In this document: positions 1 to 7,435 of the stretch, piece after piece
How positions within the stretch are numbered: position 1 is the stretch's first letter
Layout: each line of letters starts with the position of its first letter
Assembly (NCBI RefSeq): GCF_965138505.1
Contig: NZ_CBCSCO010000008.1
Location: 28,943-92,942 of the forward strand
Length of the DNA stretch: 64,000 nucleotides
Origin: Litorimonas haliclonae
GTDB taxonomy: Bacteria > Pseudomonadota > Alphaproteobacteria > Caulobacterales > Maricaulaceae
Reading direction: 5' to 3'
Notes under the pieces: model-generated
Seen by the model: only the letters and a program-made list of their open reading frames with translations
Told to the model about the DNA's origin: nothing
The model's database searches: none
Position numbers and translations under genes: made by a program

Positions 1-2
1 CC

Positions 3-620
3 GCAACTGGGGAAACAGCTTACAAAGAGGTTACGGCGTTCATTCCACGACATGACCGCATTATCTGGACGGTCAGCCTGTCAGGAGCGAATGATTCTTC
101 CGAAAGTTTTGAAACTACCGATGAACATCCTTGGTGGGTTATTAGTGAAGCTGGTGTCGGCAGTTGGAAACGGACAGACGAGCTAACCGCAGGAATGGTT
201 GTCACGACTGCTGATAATCAGACCATGACGATAACATCCGCTCTAGAGACCGAACGTTTAGACGGGACATATAATATCACTGTTGCTGATTTTGAGACTT
301 ACTTCGTTGGTGAGAATAGGGTTCTAGTACATAATTGTGGACGAACTGGCAAACAAGCTAGGTTAAAGGAATTAGGCGACGACCCCAAACTAGGAAAAGC
401 TGATAGAGGTTGGATTAAGCAAGAACGCAATTCAATAGCGAGAGGACAAAGAAAGAATATTCGGGTACCTCCTGGAAAAGAGATGGCTCATGAACGTGGA
501 CGTGAAGCTGCAAAAGGATACGATTACAAACACTCTAATTTGCAAAATAGAGCAGATCATAAGACACAACATAGGTTTGATAATAATGGTCGCAAGAATA
601 AAGAAAGACCAGTCGAGTGA
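3..620 (+). CDS. C-terminal part of a Hint-containing polymorphic toxin (start outside window)
   Basis: The frame is open from base 3, so the first ATG (195) is internal and the gene begins left of the window. Residues 40-112 of the visible part look like the end of a Hint autoprocessing domain: DEHPWWV, a GSW..ELTAGM stretch, and the ending VLVHNC, where such domains cleave before the Cys. The last 93 residues contain AHERGREAAKGYDYKHSNLQ and HKTQHRFDNNGRKNKERP, which I recall as the polymorphic toxin type 8 tip (Ntox8, a predicted RNase). By family knowledge the tip is released by Hint and acts inside a rival cell. The delivery part is not visible, so the secretion route is unknown. The next gene overlaps the stop codon and is the likely immunity gene. 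The Hint call is firm; the Ntox8 call is less so. Confidence 0.7.
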   Translation, partial: ATGETAYKEVTAFIPRHDRIIWTVSLSGANDSSESFETTDEHPWWVISEAGVGSWKRTDELTAGMVVTTADNQTMTITSALETERLDGTYNITVADFETYFVGENRVLVHNCGRTGKQARLKELGDDPKLGKADRGWIKQERNSIARGQRKNIRVPPGKEMAHERGREAAKGYDYKHSNLQNRADHKTQHRFDNNGRKNKERPVE

Positions 621-997
621 TTAGTGCCAAACAAATAGCCGCAGTTTTGAAACTAAACGCACCCGAAAGATACAACCATTTTGTTAAAAAGGTCGTTGAC
701 TATGAAGAGGTCTGGGGTCTGTTTTCTGACGGCTGGGCGACCACCCAAGACGATAAGAATAACAAACTTGTACCATTATGGCCTCAACAAGAATATGCGC
801 TTTTAAACGCTACAGGTGACTGGATAGACTTTGAACCTAAGGCTATTTTGCTAGATGAGTTTTTGGATATGTTTGTCTCCGAATTGCAGGCATCTAATTA
901 TGGGCTTTCAGTTTTTTATGTTGATGGCGTCGGAGGTGTCGATATTGAAATTTGTCAAATTATTACTGACTTAAAAGCTGAGCTTAGCAAGTATTGA
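617..997 (+). CDS. DUF2750 family protein, likely immunity protein to the upstream toxin
   Basis: This 126-residue protein starts at a GTG that shares the four bases GTGA with the toxin stop, an arrangement typical of translational coupling. The motifs YEEVWGLFSDGWA, LVPLWPQQEYA, a central DW, and LDEFLDMFVSEL match the DUF2750 pattern as I know it. There is no signal peptide or membrane segment, so it should be cytoplasmic, as expected for a protein that protects against a nuclease tip. The immunity role is inferred from position and overlap. DUF2750 itself has no established biochemical activity. Confidence 0.7.
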   Translation: MISAKQIAAVLKLNAPERYNHFVKKVVDYEEVWGLFSDGWATTQDDKNNKLVPLWPQQEYALLNATGDWIDFEPKAILLDEFLDMFVSELQASNYGLSVFYVDGVGGVDIEICQIITDLKAELSKY

Positions 998-1038
998 ACT
1001 AACTCTTATTTCGAAAAAGGGTCAGGTTAGGTGCGAAA

Positions 1039-1093
1039 CAAGATAAAGCGAAGCGGCCATTGTGGCCCACTTCTACGCTAAAGCTCTGTTTTT
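1039..1093 (-). repeat. Hairpin element A, copy downstream of the split relaxase
   Basis: Read on the minus strand this 55-base stretch closely matches 3532-3585 on the plus strand: the flank AACAGAGCTTTAGCGT, a GC-rich stem, then CTTTATCTTG. The inner stem here is GAAG/GGCC paired with GGCC/CTTC, while the other copy pairs CGAA/CCCCC with GGGGG/TTCG, so the fold is kept while the bases differ. It lies just past the relaxase stop and may end that transcript. The two copies are in inverted orientation around the relaxase. Confidence 0.6.
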
Positions 1094-1132
1094 GTGACTT
1101 ATTTTATAGTACAAAGTAGCTCCCTTTTTGTT

Positions 1133-2287
1133 TCACCGTCCAATTCCTCGATTACGCCCCGCATCCCAATCAATACCGCCGCCGCTCAACACGCGGCCTT
1201 TGATGCGCTTGCCCCATCTCTGCACGTGTGCGCTTTCCCACGGGACGAGGTAGAAAGCGCGTTGCGTCTCAATCAAAGCATGGGGGCCTTGGGTGAGTTC
1301 GTATTTCTGTTTGACGGTGCCTTCGATAAGCCGTCCTGCTTGGGCGGCGATGAACGGCTTGCCTGTGATGCCTTCCAGCTTCTGCGTGGCAGCGCTGAAC
1401 CCTTCTTGCTCTAAAGCTTTAACATAGCCGCGCTGATAGCTAACAGTTCCATCTGGACGCGCTTGCGCATAGCCTCTCTGCATGAGCCATGATTGTCTTC
1501 GCCTGAAAGCAGCATCTAGCTCTTTGGCAAAGGCACTTTGGTTTGAGCACATCTGATCTATCGCGCCTTTGCTCCAACTCACCTGCGAGCGGTCAAGCCA
1601 CGTTGAGCCTTGGCTGTCGAGCTGGGCTTCCAGGTCTTGAACAGATAACAGCTTCACGCCTGATGCGCGGCCCTGTTTCATGTCGAGTGCAATAGCCCTC
1701 TGTTCAAAGTCTTTCGGCACGCGCCATTCATAGGGGTCGCCGTCTTTGTCTTGGCTAACGACTTCTACCACGCCCGCTTCCGCCAGTGTCGCTAGGCGCA
1801 ACCTATGTGCCCTTATATGGGCTGCGCCTCTGCTGCCTCTGCCGTCTGTCCAGTCATCCGGCCCGCTTGTCGCTATCGCGTAATTGCCGATTAGCCCATC
1901 ACGCGGCTTGCCGTGATAATCCTTACCTATCGCAAGAGCCTGTATGTTGCGATCAACAGTCCGCAAGCTGGGCGGTGAGACTTCGATAATAGAACCGACC
2001 TTGGCGGCTTCGCCCGCTCGCGTGTCCATGCCTGTTTCAACTGTGCTGACATAGCCGTCAGTGCCGTCGATAATGAACCGTACCTTGCCGCCGCCTTTGG
2101 CGTCTAGGTTCATGCCTTCGTCTCGGCCAAGCGTCTTTGCAATCACGCGGCCAATGACACGGCGATTGGATAAGCTGCCGTCATAGTCTGTGCGGCCATC
2201 ATAGACGGACAGGGCGCTTAATGTTTGCCCGCTCCATAGCGGCGTGAATGTCTTTGTTGAGTTGCTCTCGCTGTTCAATCTGTCCAA
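1133..2287 (-). pseudogene. C-terminal half of a frameshifted VirD2-type relaxase
   Basis: This frame holds the DUF3363-like C-terminal region of a relaxase, ending AFYLVPWESA...GRVLSGGGIDWDAGRNRGIGR. The intact relaxase at 9063-11006 ends REFTLVPWRPI...ASRGGGISWDVRDRQRDRG. The frame overlaps the N-terminal half by 89 bases. The protein-like sequence of this half becomes homologous only from about SVYDGRTDYDG (base 2216 and below), so its upstream methionine at 2287 is probably not a real start. Joining the halves needs a +1 shift at about 2203-2222, beside a CGCCC run. It could be a true inactivating mutation, a sequencing error or, less likely, programmed frameshifting. Confidence 0.75.
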
Positions 2288-3380
2288 GGGTCTTGAAGGC
2301 GTCTTTGTCTAACTGCCAGCGGCCTTTATCCGTCGGCTGTGCGAGACCCATCTTCTCAAGGTGGTTCATCCTTCCAACAAGGATGTGGCGGTTCATGGAT
2401 GAGTGCCTGCCAAATGTGCTCGCCGCTGACCCTGCGCGTAGATCAATCACATTGGTCACTTTGTCCATCCCGTCCGCGATATGCCTATCGGCTTTTGTCA
2501 CGCGCATGGCGCTCGCTTCGCGCTTCATCTCTTGCTGGATTTCTAGCTCGGACTTCCAGCCTAGCTCACGGGTCAATTCTTCCTCTAGCCGTCCGCGAAT
2601 ACCACGTGAGATATACTCGCCTGCAATGTTCAAGCCTTTGCCGTCGTGGGTTACGCCCCGCGCAATGATATGCGTGTGCGGGTGGGCTGTATCGAAGTGA
2701 TCAACGGCCACCCAATCCAACCGCGTTCCCAAGTCCTCTTCCATCTGAGCCATGAGCGCCCGTGTTGTGTCTTTAAGGTTCGGTGTGCCGTCGCCGTTTA
2801 CGCGGGCCAGTTCCGCCCCGTCCTCGGGCGAGATCATAATCCGAAACTGGTGCGGGTCTCCGCGTCCGTCAAAGCTCTCTTGTGAGCGGGCGACAAAATC
2901 CCGTCCGTCCACCTCAACACCGTCTTCTGGGCCGTAGAGCTGGCCTCTGGTTGGGGTGAGTTCCGCCGAGCCGTCCAATCCCTCGGCTCGCTCCACACCC
3001 GCGCCTTCGCGCTGGAGGTAAGCCAAGTGTCCGCGAGAAACAGAAAGCTTAGCATTGCGGAGTTTCACCACGCGCACTTTCACAATGGCGCGGCGGGCGC
3101 GGTAGCGGTCTCCTGTGGCGCGATGGATGCGCCAGGCTTGCTTCGGCCCAATGCCGCGCTCCAAGGCTGCTCGTCCTCTGCCGCGTGCGTTGAAGCGTCC
3201 TGTGCGGGGTTTGGAGGGTATCGTCATTGTACGCCGCCCAGAGACGGCTTTGCCTCTCACCAATGCAGTTCGAACCCCTTCATGAAAGCCCTTATAGTTT
3301 GCTGGAATGTTGACCTCGACAGCTCTGCCGCTGGTCTTGCGGGCTTTGGCTCCTAGGCGAAAATCATCTTCATCTGACAT
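2199..3380 (-). pseudogene. N-terminal (catalytic) half of the same frameshifted relaxase
   Basis: This 393-residue N-terminal half of a VirD2-type HUH relaxase would nick oriT and pilot the DNA strand in mobilization. Visible catalytic parts are the motif GHLAYLQREG with Tyr about 121 as the likely nucleophile, DPHQFRIMISPEDG near 177, and the metal-binding triad in HFDTAHPHTHII at about 228-237. The basic N-terminus (residues 50-100) suits DNA binding. Translation stops at a TGA after NIKRPVRL, where the reading should move to the next frame. The catalytic domain is complete, so this half might still be active as a truncated enzyme, but compared with the intact relaxase in this window it lacks about 350 C-terminal residues. 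Confidence 0.75.
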
Positions 3381-3539
3381 GCCTCATAATCGGGCAAGAT
3401 GGGTGCTTTTGTCCTGAGGAAAGCCGCCTAGATATTGCAAGGAAACGGGACTTTCCGAGTCTTAGCGGGATAGAGGCATTTTGGAGGCACAGCACATGAG
3501 TTGCCAAAAACGTGACACCATCAATAGCGAAGCAAAAAC

Positions 3540-3607
3540 AGAGCTTTAGCGTCGAAGTGCCCCCAAATGGGGGGTTCGCTTTATCTTGCTAAAGCTCTTT
3601 TCTTTCT
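3540..3607 (+). repeat. Hairpin element A, copy upstream of the split relaxase
   Basis: Perfect outer arms AGAGCTTTAGC (3540-3550) and GCTAAAGCTCT (3588-3598) enclose an inner stem CGAA-gtg-CCCCC / GGGGG-g-TTCG, followed by TTTTCTTTCT. On the plus strand this has the form of a strong rho-independent terminator. It is the inverted partner of the element at 1039-1093, which keeps the inner stem with different bases and has only one of the outer arms. Confidence 0.65.
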
Positions 3608-3664
3608 AATCTTTCCCCAAGCTCCAATCCTATCTGATTAATTGCTTTCTCTCAAAATAGTGCC

Positions 3665-3731
3665 GTCCGACGCGCCTGCCGGAGCCGCCCATCACGAGCG
3701 GAGGCAGGGGCGTTGGACTCGCCGCAAGGCG
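3665..3731 (-). repeat. Hairpin element B, copy upstream of the split relaxase
   Basis: A long imperfect hairpin: GTCCGACGC (3665-3673) pairs with GCGTTGGAC (3710-3718), with a GC-rich interior, followed by a small CGCC-gcaa-GGCG hairpin. Its reverse complement matches 8769-8837 closely. Where the two copies differ in the outer stem, the partner bases change too (GTCC/GGAC against GTCT/AGAC), so pairing is conserved. It lies about 285 bases before the relaxase start, in the same orientation to the relaxase as the other copy. Confidence 0.65.
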
Positions 3732-3796
3732 ACAGATATTTCGTAATCAAAAAGCTAAACAATTGTTTTGTTTGTAGATGCTTGTAAAGTGAGCAG

Positions 3797-4804
3797 ATGA
3801 AATTTCATCTTAAATGGGAACGAAACTTACACTTCGCACTTAACCCCAAATCTGTGATGTTTCATGGAGCTAATATTTACATCACCGAACGTGTTAAGAG
3901 GTTGTCTAAAATTGACGCCATTTCTGGTGAAAGCATTTGGTCTAACAAGATAACTGATGGCTACGGCTTGCTTAACTTTGCTAATGGCAAGATATTTTAC
4001 ATGTCTAGTGGTGACGGATTGTGCAGTTTTGTTGAAGAAACTGGAGAGTTGATCTCGCAACGAAAATTCCATTTTCCTTATATGGGATATGTCAAAGTAC
4101 ACGAAAATATAGTACTGACCGGTGGGTGGCGAGGGTATACCGACCTTCGTGCCTATGACCTTAGAACGGGTCAACTACTATGGTTGCATAAGATGAAAAC
4201 GGGCGAATTACAGAAGTTTTCTGTCCCTTCATTCCTTAGCAAAGACCGCATTGTTACCGTCAATCATTCTACAAATCTTATAAAACTTTTAGATGCAAAA
4301 TCTGGAAAGTTGCTCAACGAAAGGTCACTACCTGAAGATATTCACCATGTTGATGCAGGTCACTCATATAGGTTTGTTGGTGAGGAAATTACGTTTTTGA
4401 CTGGTCGAGGCGAGTTGTTAAAATTTAGTTCGAAAGACTTGTCACAAACTGTGGAAAGCATTTCGCCAACGTCAGTTGAAATTAATATACCTTGTTTTTT
4501 TGGAGACGAAATAGTCTTTCGTGACACCAAAGATTCTTATTGCCTGTGGAATAGAGCGAAAAAAGAAAGAGTTTGGCAGACCCCAATTGAGCACAATGTT
4601 TGGTCTGATGTGATTGCTACAAAACTGGATGATGAGCATTATATCATAGCTGGTGCCCAAGGTGCGGTAAAGCTGGTCTCTACGTCTAACGAAGTAAGTC
4701 GTATGAATTCCGAGAAGAGAATTACCACTCCTTTGTATCTCTCAGAGGGGTGCCTTTATTACGGAACGAAGAGTCAGATTAAATGCTATGAATACGAAGC
4801 CTAG
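3797..4804 (+). CDS. PQQ-like beta-propeller protein, cytoplasmic, function unknown
   Basis: This 335-residue protein has repeated blades of the PQQ-like (WD-like) propeller type: KIDAISGESIWSNKI, SFVEETGELISQRKF, AYDLRTGQLLWLHKM, LLDAKSGKLLNERSL and CLWNRAKKERVWQTP, each with the pattern of a strand, D/E-x-x-[ST]G-[EKQ]-x-[IL]-W and a turn. There is no signal peptide and there are no membrane segments, unlike most periplasmic PQQ-propeller proteins, so it probably acts in the cytoplasm as a binding scaffold. Base composition is more AT-rich than the neighbouring mobility genes, which suggests separately acquired cargo. It sits between the relaxase region and the integrase of the left element. 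The enzymatic or defence role, if any, is unknown. Confidence 0.75.
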   Translation: MKFHLKWERNLHFALNPKSVMFHGANIYITERVKRLSKIDAISGESIWSNKITDGYGLLNFANGKIFYMSSGDGLCSFVEETGELISQRKFHFPYMGYVKVHENIVLTGGWRGYTDLRAYDLRTGQLLWLHKMKTGELQKFSVPSFLSKDRIVTVNHSTNLIKLLDAKSGKLLNERSLPEDIHHVDAGHSYRFVGEEITFLTGRGELLKFSSKDLSQTVESISPTSVEINIPCFFGDEIVFRDTKDSYCLWNRAKKERVWQTPIEHNVWSDVIATKLDDEHYIIAGAQGAVKLVSTSNEVSRMNSEKRITTPLYLSEGCLYYGTKSQIKCYEYEA

Positions 4805-4904
4805 ATTTTGTTGCATCTATATCGCTAACTATTTGACCCACAACACTCAAATTATCTACCTCTTTTCTTCGTAAAAAACGCGGTGATTGCGCTATAATCC
4901 CTGC

Positions 4905-5120
4905 GTGGAAAAAGCCAAAAACATATCGCCAAACGCACCAATAGTCTCGCCGTCTCGCGCTGATATTAAACGCGGTATGACTATCGCGGCGCAACTTGTT
5001 CAGCGATACGGCCCAAAATATTGGCCCGTTCTTGAACGGCTAAAACAAGAATATGACGCACTGGACGACCGCGAGGCGTTGCTGGCCACGCTCTTATCTG
5101 ACGTAGATAAAGCCGCGTAA
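4905..5120 (+). CDS. Small mobility-linked protein, paralogue of the 11634-11828 product
   Basis: A 71-residue protein starting VEKAKNISPN and rich in charged residues. The core LVQRYGPKYWPVLERLKQEYDAL resembles ARIIDTQGDAVWPLFERLEREL in the small gene behind the right-hand relaxase, with the shared W-P-[LV]-[FL]-E-R-L-[KE]-x-E motif. A helical, coiled-coil-like DNA or protein-binding role is possible. I chose the GTG at 4905. A TTG at 4887 lies in frame but is immediately upstream of a TATAAT (4893-4898). If that is a real -10 box, transcription would begin at about the GTG, making the mRNA leaderless. It ends 12 bases before the convergent integrase stop. The function is not known. Confidence 0.6.
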   Translation: MEKAKNISPNAPIVSPSRADIKRGMTIAAQLVQRYGPKYWPVLERLKQEYDALDDREALLATLLSDVDKAA

Positions 5121-5131
5121 ATCGGTAAAAC

Positions 5132-6508
5132 TTAGCCCTTGAAAGGATAGCTTTGTAGTAGCTCTGCGCTCACTGGATGTGCTATCTTTAACAGCTCGTC
5201 TCGGCGGTAAGCGAGTGACCCTCCATCCCCATATTCAGGGCGTGGGTTGCGGTGTCCCATCAACGTGCAACGCAATCCAAAGTCCAATCCAGCCTCTAAC
5301 ATGCGGTTCTCAAAGCTATGCCGAAAGCTATAAATGCGGTGTTGTTTGGTCGGGAATAAGTCTCTCGCTTTGAACGCTTTGGTGAGTGATGCGCTCAATA
5401 GGTAGCTGCGGTCTCGGTAGTGCGGAAAACCGCTCGGAGCATGACGCATGGCTTCCAAAGCGACCCCGACCAGCGGAATATCTTGGACGGATGCGCCTGA
5501 TTTTAGCTCTCTGTCTTTGGTTTGACGGATACGGATATGCGGAACCTCGGCTTCCAGCCGTATGTTCTCTGGCCTGATATTGGCCAGTTCACTTGGTCTG
5601 CATCCCGTCTCAATCAATGCCATACAGAGCAGAGCGCCTTCACGATTTAGGCCCTCAAACACATCGGGCGAGAGGATGCGTGACCGAACCCAATCATCCT
5701 TAAATGGCATGACCTTCGTTAGAATTTTGTCTTTGAACCGCATGTTGCGGAACGGGTTTTCACGTTCTTCTTCGCCTATATGCTCGAAATATCGGCGGTA
5801 TAATTTACGCAGACTGCCCAAGTCTTTGTTCCCGCTACTCCCGCTCATAGGCTTGGAGCCGTCCTTAGGATGGATGCGCTCATGCCAGAATTTGCGCACG
5901 GCGTGGGCATGTTCACGCGTAATATCCCGCATGTCTATATCGCCGTTAATAGAAACGAAGTTTGCCACGGCGCGACGTTTGATTTTGGAAAAGTTCTTCA
6001 CTTGCTCCGGTGATTTACCTGCGAGTTCGTCAGCCACGATCTCGGAGAGGTAAAGCTCCATGGCTTCGCTGATGGTTGCGGTAGGCGTTTTAGCGACACC
6101 GAGTAGAGCATCGACGTCCTGTTCTTCTCTTTGTTCTGGAGCCTCTTTTAGTGGCCCTAAAGCCTGCAAGCGTTGCAGTAAGTCCGTTACCGTATCGCGC
6201 GAGATCAAGCTGTCCATTGGCTCGTAATTGAAGCCTAAGGCGCGGGCATGATGGCTGACGTCGCGATAGGCGACCTCTCGTGGCGTCACTTTGAAACGGC
6301 TCGGCGTGGCCTCACTCCAGCGGAGTTCGTCTTCATAGGCGAATATGTCTCGCCGTTGGCGGGCGACCTTGCGGCTGTCTGTTTCGAGCGAACGGTATAT
6401 CAATGTGCGGTCATCAATATGGCTGACGGCCTTGGGTACGCGCCGCACATAATGCCATATGTCACCGCGCAAACGTAAGTATTGGTCGGGGCGTCTAATC
6501 GCTTTCAT
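5132..6508 (-). CDS. Tyrosine recombinase (integrase) of the left-hand element
   Basis: This 458-residue phage-type integrase has an N-terminal DUF6538-like segment (DQYLRLRGDIWHYVRRVPK), a core-binding helix region at about 150-260 and a C-terminal catalytic domain. The first catalytic Arg is in ETGCRPSELANI (R304). The second box is YSFRHSFENRM (R396, with Tyr in place of the usual His three residues before), followed by LMGHRN (H419) and a nucleophile Tyr in YGDGGSLAYRRDEL (426 or 434). It is a close relative of the integrase at 23970-25319. It is read leftwards away from the tRNA-Thr fragment at 6640-6660, the usual place of an integrase next to its attachment site. It should insert and excise the left-hand element at tRNA-Thr. 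Confidence 0.9.
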   Translation of the reverse strand: MKAIRRPDQYLRLRGDIWHYVRRVPKAVSHIDDRTLIYRSLETDSRKVARQRRDIFAYEDELRWSEATPSRFKVTPREVAYRDVSHHARALGFNYEPMDSLISRDTVTDLLQRLQALGPLKEAPEQREEQDVDALLGVAKTPTATISEAMELYLSEIVADELAGKSPEQVKNFSKIKRRAVANFVSINGDIDMRDITREHAHAVRKFWHERIHPKDGSKPMSGSSGNKDLGSLRKLYRRYFEHIGEEERENPFRNMRFKDKILTKVMPFKDDWVRSRILSPDVFEGLNREGALLCMALIETGCRPSELANIRPENIRLEAEVPHIRIRQTKDRELKSGASVQDIPLVGVALEAMRHAPSGFPHYRDRSYLLSASLTKAFKARDLFPTKQHRIYSFRHSFENRMLEAGLDFGLRCTLMGHRNPRPEYGDGGSLAYRRDELLKIAHPVSAELLQSYPFKG

Positions 6509-6639
6509 CCTGCCATCTCCTGTGTATGCCTTTTGTAAGGCAAGAAGTGAGGCAAATCGCGCGAGTTACCGTGTGGAAAGTACAGGAAAGAGGGATTTCC
6601 CGAGACTTTTCAAGGTCTTACGCAATTCGCAATGTCAGG

Positions 6640-6660
6640 AAAATGGTGCCCCCACACGGA
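6640..6660. repeat. Attachment-site direct repeat (distal copy of tRNA-Thr 3' end)
   Basis: A 21-base perfect direct repeat of 25439-25459: four A residues then TGGTGCCCCCACACGGA. The right copy covers the CCA end, the acceptor strand and part of the T arm of tRNA-Thr. Here the rest of the tRNA is missing, and the match ends abruptly at AGAA instead of CTCG. This is what site-specific integration at a tRNA 3' end leaves behind. It bounds the right-hand element on its left. Confidence 0.85.
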
Positions 6661-6718
6661 AGAAATCATTTTGATTTTTACTATATAAAACAATTAGTTA
6701 GAGTGGTCAAGAGTCCAC

Positions 6719-6754
6719 AATGTAGCCCGCCCAATGGGTCATTTTGTGCCCCAT
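6719..6754 (+). repeat. Candidate recombinase arm-type sites, left end of right-hand element
   Basis: AATGTAGCCC (6719-6728) and TTTTGTGCCCCAT (6742-6754) recur as AATGTAGCCC and TTTTGTGTCCCAT at 25320-25343, at the other end of the same element, in the same orientation and also just inside the att repeat. A further related half-site, CCCATTTTTGTC, follows here. Short repeats placed like this at both ends are typical of integrase or Xis arm-binding sites; the binding itself is inferred. Confidence 0.45.
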
Positions 6755-6794
6755 TTTTGTCGGTTGCTGATGAACATTTATAGCTCTTGCAAAA

Positions 6795-6829
6795 TGTATC
6801 ATGAAGTGATACATATATTCAGTGATACA
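6795..6829 (+). promoter_or_regulatory. Operator and promoter region of higBA
   Basis: A 7-bp inverted repeat TGTATCA-tgaag-TGATACA (6795-6813) is followed by a third half-site TGATACA (6823-6829) that overlaps the toxin start codon. A possible promoter, TTGCAA (6787-6792) with TACATA 17 bases later, would place the repeat between the -35 and -10 boxes. By family knowledge HigA, alone or with HigB, represses its own operon through such repeats. Confidence 0.55.
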
Positions 6830-7103
6830 GAGTGTAAGAGGCAAATTAGCGGAACGCGCTATGGCGGGTTCATTTGGGAAAGGTTTCCCGTCTGACTTGG
6901 TGAAGCGCACGAAAGCCATGCTAACCGCGTTAGATGCGGCTGTTGAATTGGAAGACTTACGCTTTCCGCCGGGCAACCATTTGGAAGCCTTGAAAGGCGA
7001 CAGGGCCGGGCAACACTCTGTAAGAATTAATCGGCAATGGCGAATTTGTTTTCGCTGGACGCCAAACGGCCCTGAAGATGTCGAGATCGTCGACTACCAC
7101 TAG
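6822..7103 (+). CDS. higB: HigB-type toxin (RelE superfamily mRNA interferase)
   Basis: 93 residues, the usual size of HigB toxins. The core GDRAGQHSVRINRQWRICFRW, followed by a short gap and DVEIVDYH, is the conserved C-terminal region of the HigB/plasmid-maintenance killer family. N-terminal LAERAMAG...LVKRTKAMLTALDAA also fits. By family knowledge it cuts mRNA on the ribosome when not bound by its antitoxin. I used the GTG at 6822, which gives the normal family length, although no clear Shine-Dalgarno sequence precedes it. The toxin comes before the antitoxin, as in other higBA loci. It probably stabilizes the mobile element. Confidence 0.88.
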   Translation: MIQSVRGKLAERAMAGSFGKGFPSDLVKRTKAMLTALDAAVELEDLRFPPGNHLEALKGDRAGQHSVRINRQWRICFRWTPNGPEDVEIVDYH

Positions 7104-7108
7104 AGGAG

Positions 7109-7405
7109 ATGGAAATGAGCTTGTTACAAAACCCGATGCACCCTGGCGAAGTGCTCAAGGAACTCTATCTCACCCCGCTTGAGATGAGCGCAATCGCGCT
7201 TGCCAAACGCCTAGGTGTTCCGCGCACGCGCATAGAGCGACTTGTGAAATGCGAGACACGGATGACGCCTGATACGGCTTTACGTCTGTCCAAAGCTTTT
7301 GGCACAACGCCAGCCTATTGGATGAACATGCAGGTCAATCACGATCTCGTTGCAGTAAAGGCAACAACGGATGTCTCTGGGATTGAGCCTCTGGTAGCGG
7401 CTTGA
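7109..7405 (+). CDS. higA: HigA-type antitoxin, XRE-family HTH
   Basis: 98 residues with the HigA signature NPMHPGEVLKELYLTPLEMS, an HTH (AKRLGVPRTRIERLVKCET) and the closing MTPDTALRLSKAFGTTPAYWMNMQ. It begins 6 bases after higB behind AGAGGAG, with a second in-frame ATG two codons on. It should neutralize HigB by direct binding and repress the operon at the repeats upstream of higB. It is fully co-directional with higB and precedes the GIY-YIG gene by only 30 bases, so the latter may share its transcript. Confidence 0.9.
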   Translation: MEMSLLQNPMHPGEVLKELYLTPLEMSAIALAKRLGVPRTRIERLVKCETRMTPDTALRLSKAFGTTPAYWMNMQVNHDLVAVKATTDVSGIEPLVAA

Positions 7406-7435
7406 TTCATTAAACGCAGAACGAACTGAGCGAAT

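Larger units (their letters stand above)
3381..3796. other. Intergenic region between split relaxase and beta-propeller gene
   Basis: No coding potential is seen. The stretch holds hairpin A (3540-3598) and hairpin B (3665-3731), described separately. The part next to the relaxase start (3381-3530) is the place where an oriT would be expected, but I see no convincing nick-site consensus. The 60 bases before the beta-propeller gene are AT-rich and may contain its promoter. Confidence 0.5.
6509..6794. other. Junction between the two tandem elements
   Basis: No gene is seen. The stretch carries the left integrase promoter region, with an inverted repeat TGCCTT/AAGGCA just before its start, the tRNA-Thr fragment repeat (6640-6660) and a candidate arm-type site (6719-6754). 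Together these make it the junction between two integrated elements, equivalent to attR of the right element and attL of the left. Confidence 0.6.

Noticed and set aside
1094..1414. 106-codon plus-strand frame opposite the relaxase C-terminal half
   Set aside because: It is the antisense shadow of the relaxase, which has clear homology on the other strand.
3400..3480. GGAAAnGGGA..TTTCC-like segment resembling 6585-6620 near the left integrase
   Set aside because: The similarity is short and patchy, and no tRNA-like or core repeat accompanies it, so I do not call another attachment site.
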